Assembly (NCBI RefSeq): GCF_026735165.1
Contig: NZ_JAPQES010000004.1
Coordinates: forward strand, 372,001 to 436,000
Direction of reading: 5' to 3'
From: Clostridium ganghwense
GTDB taxonomy: Bacteria; Bacillota; Clostridia; Clostridiales; Clostridiaceae
DNA: 64,000 nt
Shown: in pieces, positions 9,577 through 19,407 of the stretch
Numbering within the stretch: position 1 is the stretch's first letter
Layout of the letters: each line of letters opens with the position of its first letter
Translations under genes and position numbers: made by a program
Notes under the pieces: model-generated
The model's input: only the letters and a program-made list of their open reading frames with translations
Told to the model about the DNA's origin: nothing
The model's database searches: none

Positions 9577-12500
9577 TTAATGTTCATCATTAAAATCTTC
9601 TAGTTCCAATCCGTCACCAAGTTCATCTAATGGCAATTCATCATATTCTAATTTTACATCATTATCTTCTTGATTTTTATTATTAACTAAATCAGTGTTA
9701 GCATTAACATCACTACTTGGTGAAGAAGCAACAGTATCTTCTGCACCTTCAATGTTTATTCCTAAATCTTCCATTTCTTCTTCAACAGACTCTTTAATCT
9801 TTATTTCTTCATTAGTATTGCTTAGCACTTTAACATTTAAGCATAAAGCCTGTAATTCTTTAATAAGAACTTTAAATGATTCCGGAATACCTGATTCAGG
9901 AATATTTTCACCTTTTACTATGGACTCATAAGTTTTAACTCTTCCTACAACATCATCTGATTTAACAGTTAAAACTTCTTGAAGTGTATGTGCTGCTCCA
10001 TAAGCTTCAAGTGCCCAAACTTCCATTTCACCAAATCTTTGACCACCAAATTGAGCTTTACCACCCAATGGCTGTTGAGTAACTAACGAATATGGTCCTG
10101 TAGATCTAGCATGTATCTTATCATCAACCAAGTGGTGAAGTTTTAAGATATACATGTATCCAACAGTAACTTTATTATCAAAAGCTTCTCCTGTTCTTCC
10201 GTCATATAATGCAGTCTTTCCGTCTCCATTGTATCCAGCTTCTTCTAATAATTCAACTATTTCATTTTCATGTGCACCATCAAATACTGGCGTTGCAATA
10301 TGCCATCCCATTTCACTTGCGGCCCATCCTAAATGAACTTCAAGAACCTGACCGATATTCATACGAGAAGGTACACCTAGAGGGTTTAAGCATATTTGAA
10401 GAGGTCTTCCATCTGGTAGGAATGGCATATCTTCTTCTGGTAATATTCTAGAGATAACACCCTTATTACCGTGTCTTCCTGCCATTTTATCACCAACAGA
10501 TATCTTTCTTTTTTGAGCTATATAACATCTTACTAACTCATTAACTCCTGGAGGAAGTTCGTCACCATTTTCTCTTGTAAATACTTTTACATCTACAATT
10601 ATTCCTGTTTCTCCATGTGGAACTCTAAGTGAAGTATCTCTAACTTCTCTTGCTTTTTCTCCAAAAATTGCTCTTAAAAGTCTCTCCTCAGCAGTTAACT
10701 CAGTTTCTCCTTTTGGAGTAACTTTTCCTACTAATATATCTCCCGATCTAACTTCTGCACCTATTCTAATTATACCTCTTTCATCTATGTTCTTAAGTGC
10801 ATCTTCACCTACATTTGGTATATCTCTTGTTATTTCTTCTGGTCCTAGCTTTGTATCTCTTGCTTCTGCTTCATATTCTTCTATATGAATAGACGTAAAC
10901 ACATCATCACGTACAAGTTGTTCTGATACAAGCATCGCATCTTCGTAGTTATATCCTTCCCAAGTTATGAATCCCATACGTATATTTTGACCTAAAGCAA
11001 TTTCACCATAATCAGTAGACGGTCCATCAGCTAATACATCTCCAGCTTTTACCTTCTCATTTTTTTCTACTATAGGTCTTTGAGTTATACAAGTACCTTG
11101 GTTAGATCTTTTATATTTCAGAAGTTTATATCTATCAGTTCTACCATCTGAGTCTCTCTTTATTTTTACTTCTTCTGCACTAACATAAATTACAGTTCCG
11201 TCATATTCAGCTTTTGGAAGTACTCCAGAGTCTACAGCTGCTTTATATTCTATCCCTGTACCTACTATTGGAGCCGCTGGTCTTAATAGTGGTACTGCTT
11301 GACGTTGCATGTTAGATCCCATTAAGGCACGGCTGGCGTCATCATTTTCAAGGAATGGAATCATTGCAGTAGCAACTGATACTATTTGTCTAGCAGAAAC
11401 ATCCATTAAATCAACTTGTTGTTTTGGAACAACTAAAACATCTTCTTCTTTTCTAACTGTTATTTTATCATCAATAAAATGACCTTCTGCATCTAGTGGT
11501 TCTTTTGCTTGAGCAACTAGATATTGATCTTCTTCATCTGCTGTAAAATAAACTATTTTATCTGTAACTTTACTTAATTTTTTATCAACCAATCTATATG
11601 GCGTTTCTATAAAACCATACTCATTAACTCTTGCATAACAAGCAAGTGAGTTTATAAGTCCTATATTAGGTCCTTCTGGTGTTTCTATAGGACACATTCT
11701 ACCATAGTGAGAATGGTGAACATCTCTAACTTCAAAACCAGCTCTTTCTCTTGAAAGTCCTCCTGGTCCTAAAGCTGATAATCTTCTCTTATGTGTTAAT
11801 TCTGATAATGGATTTGTTTGATCCATAAATTGTGAAAGTTGTGAACTTCCGAAGAATTCTTTAATTGCAGCTGCTACCGGTCTTATATTTATTAATGCTT
11901 GAGGTGTTATAACTTCTTGGTCTTGAATAGTCATTCTTTCTTTAACTACTCTTTCCATTCTTGACAAACCAATTCTGAATTGGTTTTGTAATAATTCCCC
12001 AACAGATCTTAAACGTCTATTTCCTAAATGATCAATATCATCAATATTACCGATTCCATAAGGCAATCCAAATTCATAGCTTATAGTAGCATATATATCA
12101 TCTGCAACTATATGCTTAGGAATTAATTCATGAATATTCTTCTTTATCTCTTCTTTAATAGCTTCTTCACTACTATAGTTATCTAGTATTTTCTTTAATG
12201 TTGGATAGTGTACATGTTCTTTTATTTTTAAATCTGATATGTCAAAATCTATAACTTTATGTATGTCAACAAAGTGATTACCTATCACTTTAATAATTTT
12301 ATCTTCTATTTCAATATCTACGCAATTTATACCACAGCATTGAATTTCCTGTGCTTTGTCTCTATCTATCACTTCACCTTTTTGAACTAATATTTCTCCA
12401 GTAGCAGGATTAACAACATCTTCAGCTGCTATCTGATTTAATATTCTAAGGGAAATTGCTAGTTTTTTGTTGAATTTGTATCTTCCAACTCTTGACAAAT

Positions 12501-13296
12501 CATATCTTTTTGCGTCAAAAAACAGAGAATTTATAAGTGAAACCGCACTATCAACTGTTGGTGGCTCACCTGGTCTTAATCTTTTATATATTTCAAGTAA
12601 TGCTTCTTCTCTAGTTTTAGTATTGTCTTTTTCTATTGTGGCCTTCAGTCTCTCTTCTTCTCCAAAAAAGTCGATAATTTCAATATCACTTCCAAGACCT
12701 AACGCTCTTATTAGGATACTTATAGGAAGCTTTCTTGTTTTATCTATTCTTACATATACAATGTCATTTGAGTCAGTTTCATACTCAAGCCATGCTCCTC
12801 TATTAGGTATTACAGTTGAAGAGAATAACTTTTTACCAGTTTTATCCACATTGTATCCATAGTAAGATCCTGGAGATCTAACCAATTGACTTACTATTAC
12901 TCTTTCCGCACCATTAATAACAAAAGTTCCTTGTTGAGTCATTAATGGGAAATCACCCATAAATACTTCTTGCTCTTTAACTTCTCCAGTTTCTTTATTA
13001 AATAATCTAACTTTAACTTTTAATGGAGCAGCATAAGTAGCATCTCTTTCTTTACATTCTTCTACAGAATATTTAATAGCATCTTTATCTAGGTTGTGAT
13101 CAACAAACTCTAAGACAAGATTTCCTGTATAATCCTGTATAGGATTTATATCGTCAAATACTTCATTTAGTCCTTCTTCCCAAAACCATTTGTAAGAATT
13201 CAACTGTACTTCTATTAGATTTGGCATAGGACATATTTCATTAACCTTTGAGAAGCTCATTCTCGTTCTTTTACCAATTTGAATAGGATGTACCAT
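9577..13296 (-). CDS. rpoB: RNA polymerase beta subunit
   Basis: Beta subunit, 1,239 aa. The rifampicin pocket reads [20 protein letters not shown] then [11 protein letters not shown], i.e. wild-type cluster I. The C-terminal [20 protein letters not shown] segment that contacts beta' is present. The last ~70 residues form an acidic, low-complexity tail ([17 protein letters not shown]), found in clostridial relatives but absent from E. coli. It has its own consensus promoter (13454-13482) and follows rplL across an attenuator. rpoC begins directly downstream. Confidence 0.98.
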   Translation of the reverse strand: MVHPIQIGKRTRMSFSKVNEICPMPNLIEVQLNSYKWFWEEGLNEVFDDINPIQDYTGNLVLEFVDHNLDKDAIKYSVEECKERDATYAAPLKVKVRLFNKETGEVKEQEVFMGDFPLMTQQGTFVINGAERVIVSQLVRSPGSYYGYNVDKTGKKLFSSTVIPNRGAWLEYETDSNDIVYVRIDKTRKLPISILIRALGLGSDIEIIDFFGEEERLKATIEKDNTKTREEALLEIYKRLRPGEPPTVDSAVSLINSLFFDAKRYDLSRVGRYKFNKKLAISLRILNQIAAEDVVNPATGEILVQKGEVIDRDKAQEIQCCGINCVDIEIEDKIIKVIGNHFVDIHKVIDFDISDLKIKEHVHYPTLKKILDNYSSEEAIKEEIKKNIHELIPKHIVADDIYATISYEFGLPYGIGNIDDIDHLGNRRLRSVGELLQNQFRIGLSRMERVVKERMTIQDQEVITPQALINIRPVAAAIKEFFGSSQLSQFMDQTNPLSELTHKRRLSALGPGGLSRERAGFEVRDVHHSHYGRMCPIETPEGPNIGLINSLACYARVNEYGFIETPYRLVDKKLSKVTDKIVYFTADEEDQYLVAQAKEPLDAEGHFIDDKITVRKEEDVLVVPKQQVDLMDVSARQIVSVATAMIPFLENDDASRALMGSNMQRQAVPLLRPAAPIVGTGIEYKAAVDSGVLPKAEYDGTVIYVSAEEVKIKRDSDGRTDRYKLLKYKRSNQGTCITQRPIVEKNEKVKAGDVLADGPSTDYGEIALGQNIRMGFITWEGYNYEDAMLVSEQLVRDDVFTSIHIEEYEAEARDTKLGPEEITRDIPNVGEDALKNIDERGIIRIGAEVRSGDILVGKVTPKGETELTAEERLLRAIFGEKAREVRDTSLRVPHGETGIIVDVKVFTRENGDELPPGVNELVRCYIAQKRKISVGDKMAGRHGNKGVISRILPEEDMPFLPDGRPLQICLNPLGVPSRMNIGQVLEVHLGWAASEMGWHIATPVFDGAHENEIVELLEEAGYNGDGKTALYDGRTGEAFDNKVTVGYMYILKLHHLVDDKIHARSTGPYSLVTQQPLGGKAQFGGQRFGEMEVWALEAYGAAHTLQEVLTVKSDDVVGRVKTYESIVKGENIPESGIPESFKVLIKELQALCLNVKVLSNTNEEIKIKESVEEEMEDLGINIEGAEDTVASSPSSDVNANTDLVNNKNQEDNDVKLEYDELPLDELGDGLELEDFNDEH

Positions 13297-13453
13297 TAAA
13301 ATTTCACCCCTCGCATAAGAAATAACAAAAAATGTAACACACTAGGTTTTTCACCTATATATACACGCTCATCATATTAGTATAACCAAAAAAACCATTT
13401 CAATTCATTTGGTACTAATTATTAGTAACACCTTAAACTTTTTGCATTAAATT

Positions 13454-13482
13454 ATAATATCATAATAGATTTTTAGTGTCAA
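13454..13482 (-). promoter_or_regulatory. rpoB promoter
   Basis: Minus-strand TTGACA (13477-13482), 17-nt spacer, TATTAT (13454-13459), between the rplL attenuator and rpoB. This leaves a leader of about 150 nt before the rpoB ATG. It would let rpoBC be expressed independently of rplJL. Confidence 0.75.
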
Positions 13483-13503
13483 CACTGTATTTTCTCTACA
13501 TTT

Positions 13504-13532
13504 AAAAAAGGCACTTATATAAGTGCCTTTTT
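13504..13532 (-). terminator. Attenuator/terminator between rplL and rpoB
   Basis: A perfect palindromic hairpin centred near 13518 (14 bp including the A/T ends) followed on the minus strand by six T. Partial termination between rplL and rpoB is the known way bacteria make more L7/L12 than polymerase. Confidence 0.8.
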
Positions 13533-13545
13533 ATAAGTCAAATTT

Positions 13546-13911
13546 CTATTTTAATTCTACAGTAGCACCAACTTCTTCAAGTTTTGCTTTCATTTCTTCA
13601 GCAGCATCTTTTGCTACTGCTTCTTTAAGTGTTTTTGGAGCTCCATCTACTATTTCTTTAGCTTCTTTTAATCCTAAGCCAGTTAATTCTCTAACAGCTT
13701 TGATAACTTTGATTTTTTGTGATCCAGCGCTAGCTAAAACTACATCAAAGTCAGTTTTTTCTTCAGCAGCTCCACCTGCAGCAGCTCCGCCTGCAACAGC
13801 AACTGGTGCTGCAGCACTTACTCCAAATTCTTCTTCACATGCTTTTACTAATTCGTTTAATTCTAAAACAGACATTTCTTTTATAGCTTGAATGATTTCT
13901 TCTCTTGTCAT
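13546..13911 (-). CDS. rplL: 50S ribosomal protein L7/L12
   Basis: L7/L12, 121 aa, the multicopy stalk protein that recruits translational GTPases. It has an N-terminal dimerisation helix pair (residues 1-33), an Ala/Gly/Pro-rich hinge (about 34-52) and a C-terminal domain with the conserved [20 protein letters not shown] surface that contacts EF-Tu and EF-G. It follows rplJ after 53 nt, with a short TTAACG/CGTTAA stem (13935-13950) in between, and is followed by an attenuator. Confidence 0.98.
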   Translation of the reverse strand: MTREEIIQAIKEMSVLELNELVKACEEEFGVSAAAPVAVAGGAAAGGAAEEKTDFDVVLASAGSQKIKVIKAVRELTGLGLKEAKEIVDGAPKTLKEAVAKDAAEEMKAKLEEVGATVELK

Positions 13912-13964
13912 TATAATCGCACCTCCATATTTTTTTAACGTTACCGTTAATCCTCTTTTAAATT

Positions 13965-14483
13965 TTATTCAGCACTTTCAGCTGATTCGTTTTTCTCTTT
14001 TATTGCATTTAATAAGTAAACAAAGTTTGATACTGGAGCTTTGAAGCTTCCAAGTAATTTTGCAATAAGCACTTCTTTTGGTGGTATTGATGCAAGTTCT
14101 TTAATTTTAGCTTCATCATATATTTCACCTTGAACTAATCCAGCTTTTAATTCTAATTCTTTATGATCTTTTGCAAAATCATTAAGAATTCTAGCTGGTG
14201 CTGTAGCATCATCATATGATATTGCAACAGAAACTGGTCCTTCTAAATATCCTTCTAAACCTTCAATACCTGCTTCTTTGGCAGCTAGAGCAACTAATGT
14301 GTTTTTAAACACCTTATATTCTACTCCCGCTTCTCTTAAGCTTTTTCTAAGTTGAGTATCTTCTTCTACGTTCAATCCTTGATAGTTAGCAAGTACAACT
14401 GCTTCTGCTTTTTCTAACTTCGCTTTTATTTCTTGAACTTTAGCTTCTTTAATTTGTCTATTCTTGCTTATCACTGTGGCCAC
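13965..14483 (-). CDS. rplJ: 50S ribosomal protein L10
   Basis: L10, 172 aa, the base of the stalk: the N-terminal domain binds 23S rRNA and the C-terminal helix carries L7/L12 dimers. The [10 protein letters not shown] and FKNTL segments are typical. It is preceded by an L10-type leader with a terminator (14491-14612), so it is likely controlled by free L10-L12. The C-terminus is short and acidic (NESAESAE). Confidence 0.97.
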   Translation of the reverse strand: MATVISKNRQIKEAKVQEIKAKLEKAEAVVLANYQGLNVEEDTQLRKSLREAGVEYKVFKNTLVALAAKEAGIEGLEGYLEGPVSVAISYDDATAPARILNDFAKDHKELELKAGLVQGEIYDEAKIKELASIPPKEVLIAKLLGSFKAPVSNFVYLLNAIKEKNESAESAE

Positions 14484-14490
14484 CTCCTTA

Positions 14491-14612
14491 ACAAAAAACT
14501 AAAACCTCTTCGCAGACATACGAAGAGGTTTAAAATCCAAACAACCGAATATTTTAAATCCTCGGTAGGTTGGTTCCCCGTTATGCTTTCGCACCTACTG
14601 TCTGCGGAGTAT
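14491..14612 (-). promoter_or_regulatory. L10 leader with attenuator (rplJL control)
   Basis: Structured RNA between rplA and rplJ. The 5' part (14532-14612) has the conserved elements of the ribosomal protein L10 leader. The 3' part is an intrinsic terminator with 11-bp arms (14502-14512 and 14521-14531) and a T tract. An 8-nt segment, CGCAGACA in the RNA (14599-14606), is complementary to the terminator segment at 14511-14518. The two folds are therefore exclusive, as expected for L10-(L12)4 feedback by transcription attenuation. Confidence 0.85.
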
Positions 14613-14670
14613 TTTCATATTAATTTTTCAACATTTTGTATTATATCAAATTATAACTGGTATGTCAAGA

Positions 14671-15369
14671 TTATTCTATAACTTTCCCTGGATTTATTCT
14701 TAATCCAGGTCCCATAGTACTTGATAACGCTACAGATTTGATATATTGTCCTTTAGCTGCTGCTGGTTTAGCTTTAACTACTGCTTCCATTAATACAGTA
14801 TAGTTTTCAGCTAACTTTTCATTTCCAAATGATTTCTTTCCTATTGGAACGTGAACAATAGAAGTTTTATCTACTCTATATTCAACTTTACCAGCTTTGA
14901 TTTCAGCTATTGCTTTTGAAACATCAAATGTTACAGTTCCTGATTTAGGGTTTGGCATTAATCCTTTAGGTCCTAATACTCTACCTAATCTTCCTACTGT
15001 TCCCATCATATCTGGTGTAGCAACAACTACATCAAAATCAAACCAGTTTTCTTTTTGAATTTTTTCTAAATATTCTTCTGCACCAACATAATCTGCTCCT
15101 GCAGCTTCTGCTTCTTTAGCTTTATCACCTTTTGCGAAAACTAAAACTCTAACTTTTTTACCTGTTCCGTGTGGAAGAACAACTGCTCCTCTAACTTGTT
15201 GATCTGCATGTCTTGGATCAACACCTAGTCTTACAGAAAGTTCTACAGTTTCGTCGAATTTAGCTTTTGCTGTTTTTAAAACAAGGTCTATAGCTTCTGA
15301 AGGTGTATATAAAGCATCTTTATCGATAAGCTTTATGCTTTCTTGGTAATTCTTACCTCTTTTTGCCAT
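14671..15369 (-). CDS. rplA: 50S ribosomal protein L1
   Basis: L1, 232 aa, the mobile E-site stalk protein that helps release deacylated tRNA and represses its own operon. It shows the [14 protein letters not shown] segment and the [15 protein letters not shown] loop of domain II. It follows rplK by 59 nt. That spacer contains the second of two near-identical leader motifs resembling the 23S rRNA L1-binding site (15383-15411). Confidence 0.97.
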   Translation of the reverse strand: MAKRGKNYQESIKLIDKDALYTPSEAIDLVLKTAKAKFDETVELSVRLGVDPRHADQQVRGAVVLPHGTGKKVRVLVFAKGDKAKEAEAAGADYVGAEEYLEKIQKENWFDFDVVVATPDMMGTVGRLGRVLGPKGLMPNPKSGTVTFDVSKAIAEIKAGKVEYRVDKTSIVHVPIGKKSFGNEKLAENYTVLMEAVVKAKPAAAKGQYIKSVALSSTMGPGLRINPGKVIE

Positions 15370-15382
15370 ATCTGTTCCTCCT

Positions 15383-15411
15383 TGTGGTTTTAGCGGTTTT
15401 TACCTCCCACT
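15383..15411 (-). promoter_or_regulatory. Putative L1-binding mRNA element before rplA
   Basis: Minus-strand motif that starts AGTGGGAG and ends ACCACA (29 nt), directly before the rplA ribosome binding site. It shares the ends and the ACC-GC core with 15873-15903. GTGGGAG/ACCAC elements of this kind are known L1 targets in other bacteria. Here the assignment rests on resemblance and position. Confidence 0.6.
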
Positions 15412-15428
15412 AATTTATTTTCTCAAAA

Positions 15429-15854
15429 TTATTCTTCAACAGTTATACCCATGCTTCTAGCTGTTCCAGCTATCATGCTCATAGCAGTTTCTACTGATGA
15501 TGCATTCAAATCAGGCATTTTTGTTTCAGCTATTTCTTTTAATTGTGCTTTTGTAAGCATTCCAACTTTAGTTCTGTTTGGTTCTCCTGAACCACTTTCT
15601 AATCCAACTGCCTTTTTAATTAAAACTGCTGCTGGAGGAGTTTTAAGTATAAAGCTGAAAGATCTATCTTGATATACTGAAATTATAACTGGAATTGTCA
15701 ATCCAGCTTGATTTGCAGTTTTAGCGTTGTATTCTTTACAGAACGCCATGATGTTTACTCCGTGTTGTCCAAGTGCTGGACCAACTGGTGGAGCTGGTGT
15801 TGCCTTTCCTGCTGGAAGTTGAAGTTTTATCATTCCTACTACCTTTTTTGCCAT
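15429..15854 (-). CDS. rplK: 50S ribosomal protein L11
   Basis: L11, 141 aa, a GTPase-associated-centre protein and thiopeptide target, needed for RelA-type stringent sensing. The [20 protein letters not shown]-terminal proline-rich loop and the C-terminal rRNA-binding segment (GTARSMGI) are intact. It follows nusG by about 75 nt, a spacer that carries a hairpin and an L1-type element. Confidence 0.97.
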   Translation of the reverse strand: MAKKVVGMIKLQLPAGKATPAPPVGPALGQHGVNIMAFCKEYNAKTANQAGLTIPVIISVYQDRSFSFILKTPPAAVLIKKAVGLESGSGEPNRTKVGMLTKAQLKEIAETKMPDLNASSVETAMSMIAGTARSMGITVEE

Positions 15855-15872
15855 AGTTTACACCTCCTCATA

Positions 15873-15903
15873 TGTGGTAATGCGAGTTTAATACTCTCCC
15901 ACT
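15873..15903 (-). promoter_or_regulatory. Putative L1-binding mRNA element before rplK
   Basis: 31-nt minus-strand motif with AGTGGGAG and ACCACA ends, beside a small stem (about 15904-15925). It is the partner of the element at 15383-15411. Together they suggest that L1 can repress both cistrons separately. Confidence 0.6.
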
Positions 15904-15928
15904 TTATAAGACTTCGTCTTATAGTAGG

Positions 15929-16450
15929 TTAATCTAATTTTTCTATTTGATTAAAATTAAGTTCAACAGGAGTTTCCCTGCCAAACATATTAACCAATCC
16001 TTTGATTTTATGTTTTTCAACATTAATTTCTTGTATTAATGCCACAAAGTTTTCCAATGGTCCTGATACAACCTTAACACTTTCACCTACTGAAACATCT
16101 ACATCAATAACTTTTTCAGTTATTCCCATAGCTAATACTTCTTCTTCAGTAAGCGGAACTGGTTTTGATCCTGGGCCTACAAACCCAGTAACTCCTCTTG
16201 TATTTCTTACTACATACCAAGATTCATCAGTCATTATCATATGTACAAGTACATATCCTGGAAATACTTTCTTTTGAGTTATCTTTTTCTTTCCATCTTT
16301 TACTTCTACTACTTCTTCCATTGGAACTTGTATGTCATGGATTAGAGTTTCTAACCCTCTATTTTCTATTGTCTTTTCTAAATTCATTTTTACTTTATTT
16401 TCATAACCGGAATAAGTATGTACAACATACCAACGAGCTTTTTCTGCCAT
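15929..16450 (-). CDS. nusG: Transcription antitermination/pausing factor NusG
   Basis: NusG, 173 aa: an N-terminal NGN domain that binds the beta' clamp (WYVVHTYSGYENKV) and a C-terminal KOW domain (VGESVKVVSGPLENFVALI). It couples polymerase to ribosome or Rho, and in gram-positives stimulates pausing. It follows secE after about 45 nt in the conserved rpmG-secE-nusG unit. Confidence 0.98.
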   Translation of the reverse strand: MAEKARWYVVHTYSGYENKVKMNLEKTIENRGLETLIHDIQVPMEEVVEVKDGKKKITQKKVFPGYVLVHMIMTDESWYVVRNTRGVTGFVGPGSKPVPLTEEEVLAMGITEKVIDVDVSVGESVKVVSGPLENFVALIQEINVEKHKIKGLVNMFGRETPVELNFNQIEKLD

Positions 16451-16496
16451 ATTTTTAGGATGAGGTTATACCTCACTCCTACCTCCCTTTTTTTCT

Positions 16497-16721
16497 TTAT
16501 TTAGTGAAAATAAGTTTGTAAAGGCCTTGAAACCCATAGTCCATCAATCCTATCATGATTGCACTAATAGCACAAAAAAACAAAACTATTATCGTGGATT
16601 TCTTTGTTTCGTTTTTAGGTGGCCAAGTTATTCTTTTAGTCTCTGCCTTTATTTCCTTAAAGAATTTACCTAGACCTTTTGACGATGGTTCACTGACTTG
16701 TTTTTTTTCATTCACAGCCAT
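16497..16721 (-). CDS. secE: Preprotein translocase subunit SecE
   Basis: SecE, 74 aa, the single-span gram-positive form that clamps SecY in the translocon. It has a basic amphipathic N-terminal half (LGKFFKEIKAETKRITWPPK) and one C-terminal transmembrane segment (about residues 42-65). The ATG at 16721 has AAGGA upstream at normal spacing; the GTG at 16730 would overlap that site. Confidence 0.95.
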   Translation of the reverse strand: MAVNEKKQVSEPSSKGLGKFFKEIKAETKRITWPPKNETKKSTIIVLFFCAISAIMIGLMDYGFQGLYKLIFTK

Positions 16722-16761
16722 GTTATTCACATCCTTAAAAATATTTCGTGAATACTAGCAA

Positions 16762-16911
16762 CTATTTTGTTTCTTTGTGAAGTGTGTGCTTGTGGCAGAA
16801 TTTGCAATACTTTCTCATTTCTATTCTTTCTGGATCATTCTTTTTATTTTTCATTGTATTGTAATTTCTTTGTTTACATTCTGTACATGCTAAAGTTATT
16901 TTTACTCTCAC
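16762..16911 (-). CDS. rpmG: 50S ribosomal protein L33
   Basis: A 49-aa reading frame starting with GTG at 16911, after AGGAGGTG. The translation is [20 protein letters not shown]... ending in [16 protein letters not shown]. The two CxxC pairs (TECK region and YCKFC) form the zinc ribbon of zinc-containing L33. It sits directly upstream of secE, its standard position, and downstream of a consensus promoter at 17003-17031. The non-ATG start and small size make it easy to overlook. Confidence 0.95.
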   Translation of the reverse strand: MRVKITLACTECKQRNYNTMKNKKNDPERIEMRKYCKFCHKHTLHKETK

Positions 16912-17002
16912 AATCTACACCTCCTGGTTCTGCGTATACACACACAGGTATTGCTGCAACTAATAAAAGTATTATTTCTAAAAATACGTGCGCTACCTAA
17001 CA

Positions 17003-17031
17003 AATTTATCACAAGTTGCTACATATGTCAA
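17003..17031 (-). promoter_or_regulatory. Promoter of rpmG-secE-nusG-rplKA
   Basis: Minus-strand TTGACA (17026-17031), 17-nt spacer, TAAATT (17003-17008), between the tuf2 terminator and rpmG. Confidence 0.7.
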
Positions 17032-17111
17032 CTTATTTTTGTGTTATAAACTTTGTTCATAGTTCCATTTTTTAGTTATTAGTATACATTCTTTATAAAT
17101 TTATTTTTTCT

Positions 17112-17143
17112 TTTAAAAGGACTAAGTTTTTCAACCCAGTCCT
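17112..17143 (-). terminator. Terminator after tuf2
   Basis: 11-bp stem with G-U pairs (arms 17118-17128 and 17133-17143), then T-rich sequence on the minus strand, about 35 nt past the tuf2 stop codon. Confidence 0.65.
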
Positions 17144-17170
17144 ATATTAACATTGTAACTATTTAACCGC

Positions 17171-18368
17171 GTTAAATTATTCTATTATAGTAGTAACAAC
17201 TCCTGAACCTACTGTTCTTCCACCTTCTCTGATAGCGAATCTTAAGTTAGATTCCATTGCTACTGGTGTGATTAATTCAACTGTCATATCTATGTGGTCT
17301 CCTGGCATTACCATTTCTGCTCCGCCTGGTAATTCGATTGATCCTGTAACGTCTGTTGTTCTGAAATAGAATTGTGGTCTATATCCATTAAAGAATGGAG
17401 TATGTCTTCCACCTTCTTCTTTCTTTAATACGTATACTTGACCTACGAATTTTTTGTGTGGAGTTACTGTTCCTGGTTGTGCTAATACTTGACCTCTTTC
17501 GATTTCATCTCTTTGAACACCTCTTAATAATGCTCCGATGTTATCTCCAGCCATTGCTTCGTCAAGCATTTTTCTGAACATTTCTACTCCTGTACATGTT
17601 GTCTTTCCTATTTCTTCTTTCATTCCTACGATTTGTATTTCGTCTCCAACGTGAAGAATTCCTCTTTCAACTCTTCCTGTTGCAACTGTTCCTCTTCCTG
17701 TAATTGTGAATACATCTTCTACTGGCATTAGGAATGGTTGGTCAGTAGCTCTTTCTGGAGTTGGTATATATTCATCTACTGCATCCATTAAGTCAAATAT
17801 GCATTGTTCTTCGCCATCTTCGATTGCTTTTAATGCTGATCCTGTTATTACTGGACAGTCATCTCCATCAAATCCATATTCGCTTAATAATTCTCTTACT
17901 TCCATTTCTACTAATTCTAGTAATTCTGGATCATCTACTTGGTCTGATTTGTTTAAGAATACTACTATGTGGTTAACTCCTACTCTTGATGCTAGTAGTA
18001 TATGTTCTCTTGTTTGTGGCATTGGACCATCTGCTGCTGATACTACTAAGATAGCTCCATCCATTTGTGCTGCTCCTGTGATCATGTTCTTAACATAGTC
18101 AGCATGTCCTGGACAGTCAACGTGTGCATAGTGTCTGTTGTCTGTTTCGTATTCAACGTGTGCAGTGTTGATTGTTATTCCTCTTTCTTTTTCTTCTGGA
18201 GCTTTATCTATATCTTCATAGTTTTGTACTTCTGCTCCACCTTTTTTTGCTAATGCCATTGTTATAGCTGCTGTTGTTGTTGTTTTACCATGGTCTACGT
18301 GACCTATTGTTCCTATGTTTACATGCGGTTTCGTTCTTTCAAACTTTTCTCTTGCCATTTTAAATTCC
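17171..18368 (-). repeat. Identical tuf repeat, copy 2
   Basis: Partner of 1081-2278 at a constant offset of 16,090 bp and in the same orientation. Direct repeats of this length could recombine and delete the intervening essential genes. Persistence of both copies therefore implies selection plus gene conversion. Confidence 0.9.
17177..18358 (-). CDS. tuf: Elongation factor Tu (copy 2, tRNA-linked)
   Basis: Second EF-Tu, 393 aa, identical in protein and DNA to the copy at 1087-2268. The start is the ATG at 18358 after AGGAGG. An open frame continues upstream to 18481, but this only translates the tRNA-Thr gene and leader and is not real. The gene is transcribed behind tRNA-Thr from a TTGACA/TAAAAT promoter (18641-18669) and ends at a hairpin near 17118. 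The tRNA-Thr/tuf linkage couples tRNA and EF-Tu supply. Confidence 0.98.
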   Translation of the reverse strand: MAREKFERTKPHVNIGTIGHVDHGKTTTTAAITMALAKKGGAEVQNYEDIDKAPEEKERGITINTAHVEYETDNRHYAHVDCPGHADYVKNMITGAAQMDGAILVVSAADGPMPQTREHILLASRVGVNHIVVFLNKSDQVDDPELLELVEMEVRELLSEYGFDGDDCPVITGSALKAIEDGEEQCIFDLMDAVDEYIPTPERATDQPFLMPVEDVFTITGRGTVATGRVERGILHVGDEIQIVGMKEEIGKTTCTGVEMFRKMLDEAMAGDNIGALLRGVQRDEIERGQVLAQPGTVTPHKKFVGQVYVLKKEEGGRHTPFFNGYRPQFYFRTTDVTGSIELPGGAEMVMPGDHIDMTVELITPVAMESNLRFAIREGGRTVGSGVVTTIIE

Positions 18369-18444
18369 TCCTCACATATATAATTTAGTTTAAACCCATT
18401 TTTCGTAAACTCATCCTGGTGTGTTATTAACTTATTTAAAACAT

Positions 18445-18520
18445 TGGAGCCCACGACCGGGCTTGAACCGGCGACCTCCACCTTACCAAGGTGACGCTCT
18501 GCCAGCTGAGCTACATGGGC
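18445..18520 (-). tRNA. tRNA-Thr (anticodon GGT)
   Basis: 76-nt cloverleaf read on the minus strand. The 7-bp acceptor GCCCATG/CGTGGGC has one G-U pair. The D stem is GCTC/GAGC, the anticodon stem TCACC/GGTGG, the loop TTGGTAA (anticodon GGT, reading ACC and ACU), and the T stem GCCGG/CCGGT with a TTCAAGC loop. The CCA end is encoded. It lies 86 nt upstream of tuf2 and is probably cut from the same transcript. Confidence 0.97.
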
Positions 18521-18533
18521 ATTTTCCCTTCAA

Positions 18534-18588
18534 AGCGAGAACCTGACATCGAGCCAACGACACCTAGTCAATGAAGCTACCCCTTCAC
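18534..18588 (-). pseudogene. Degenerate tRNA relic
   Basis: The minus strand shows a tRNA-like 5' piece (GGGGTAGCTTCATTGA, like a D arm) joined almost directly to a T-arm-like piece (CGTTGGCTCGATGTC). No anticodon arm is left and pairing is imperfect. It stands directly before the intact tRNA-Thr, where related genomes often carry further tRNA genes. I read it as a decayed tRNA, but chance resemblance is possible. Confidence 0.4.
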
Positions 18589-18640
18589 TATTTAACTACT
18601 TCCGTATAGCCTGATATCAAAAGCCCTATACCAATTATTT

Positions 18641-18669
18641 ATTTTACTATTTTCATTTTTTCTTGTCAA
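18641..18669 (-). promoter_or_regulatory. Promoter of tRNA-Thr/tuf2 unit
   Basis: Minus-strand TTGACA (18664-18669), 17-nt spacer, TAAAAT (18641-18646), just after the sigH stop codon. A fully consensus -35 fits strong growth-rate-dependent expression of tRNA and EF-Tu. Confidence 0.8.
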
Positions 18670-18678
18670 TATACTTTT

Positions 18679-19320
18679 TTATCTTTTATTTAAGCATTTT
18701 TCTAATTTTCTCTTTACTCTTTGAAGTGCATTATCTATAGATTTAGAATGTCTATCCAAATCACAAGCAATTTCTTGATATGATTTACCTTCAAGATATG
18801 AGTTTAAAACCTCAAGTTCAAGATCAGATAAAACATCCTCTATTTCATTTTCAATTTTGCCTACTTCTTCTCTACTTATTACTAATTCCTCTGGATCAGA
18901 TACTTTTACAGCAGATAATATATCTAATAAAGTTCTATCAGATTCTTCGTCATAAATAGGTTTATTTAAAGATATATATGTATTGAGAGGTATATGTTTT
19001 TGTCTAGTTGCTGTTTTAATCGCTGTTATTATCTGTCTTGTAACACACAACTCAGCAAAAGCCTTAAAAGAAGATAATTTGTCTGGTTTAAAATCTCTAA
19101 TAGCTTTATATAGCCCTATCATACCCTCTTGATAAATATCTTCTTTATCAGCGCCTATTAGAAAATAAGATTTCGCCTTGGCTTTTACAAAATTCTTATA
19201 TTTATTTATTAAATATTCTTGTGCTTGAACATTGCCCAACTTAGCTTTAATAGCTATTTCTTCATCCAATATCTCATTTAGTTCCATATTATTGTCACCA
19301 ACGCCCATCTTATTTGACAA
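18679..19320 (-). CDS. sigH: RNA polymerase sigma factor SigH (Spo0H)
   Basis: Sigma-70 family factor, about 213 aa, corresponding to SigH, which drives early sporulation and transition-phase genes. Region 2 is seen as YFLIGADKEDIYQEGMIGLYKAIRDF and SFKAFAELCVTRQIITAI. Region 4 is an HTH (SYQEIACDLDRHSKSIDNALQRVKRKLEK). The likely start is the TTG at 19320, placed 5-7 nt after GGAGGGG. An ATG at 19308 is the alternative; an upstream ATG at 19401 would enclose the ribosome binding site. It follows yacP and rlmB, its usual Firmicutes neighbours. Confidence 0.95.
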   Translation of the reverse strand: MSNKMGVGDNNMELNEILDEEIAIKAKLGNVQAQEYLINKYKNFVKAKAKSYFLIGADKEDIYQEGMIGLYKAIRDFKPDKLSSFKAFAELCVTRQIITAIKTATRQKHIPLNTYISLNKPIYDEESDRTLLDILSAVKVSDPEELVISREEVGKIENEIEDVLSDLELEVLNSYLEGKSYQEIACDLDRHSKSIDNALQRVKRKLEKCLNKR

Positions 19321-19407
19321 AATATCCCCTCCACATAAATATATACAAAACTTAACTACATCACTTCTTTGATTATACATTAATAGGAAATTTTCAGTCA
19401 AGAAGTT

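Noticed and set aside
17177-18481. A 434-aa EF-Tu with an N-terminal extension
   Set aside because: The extra residues are translated from the tRNA-Thr gene and leader; an AGGAGG site marks the ATG at 18358, and the other copy has the same start.
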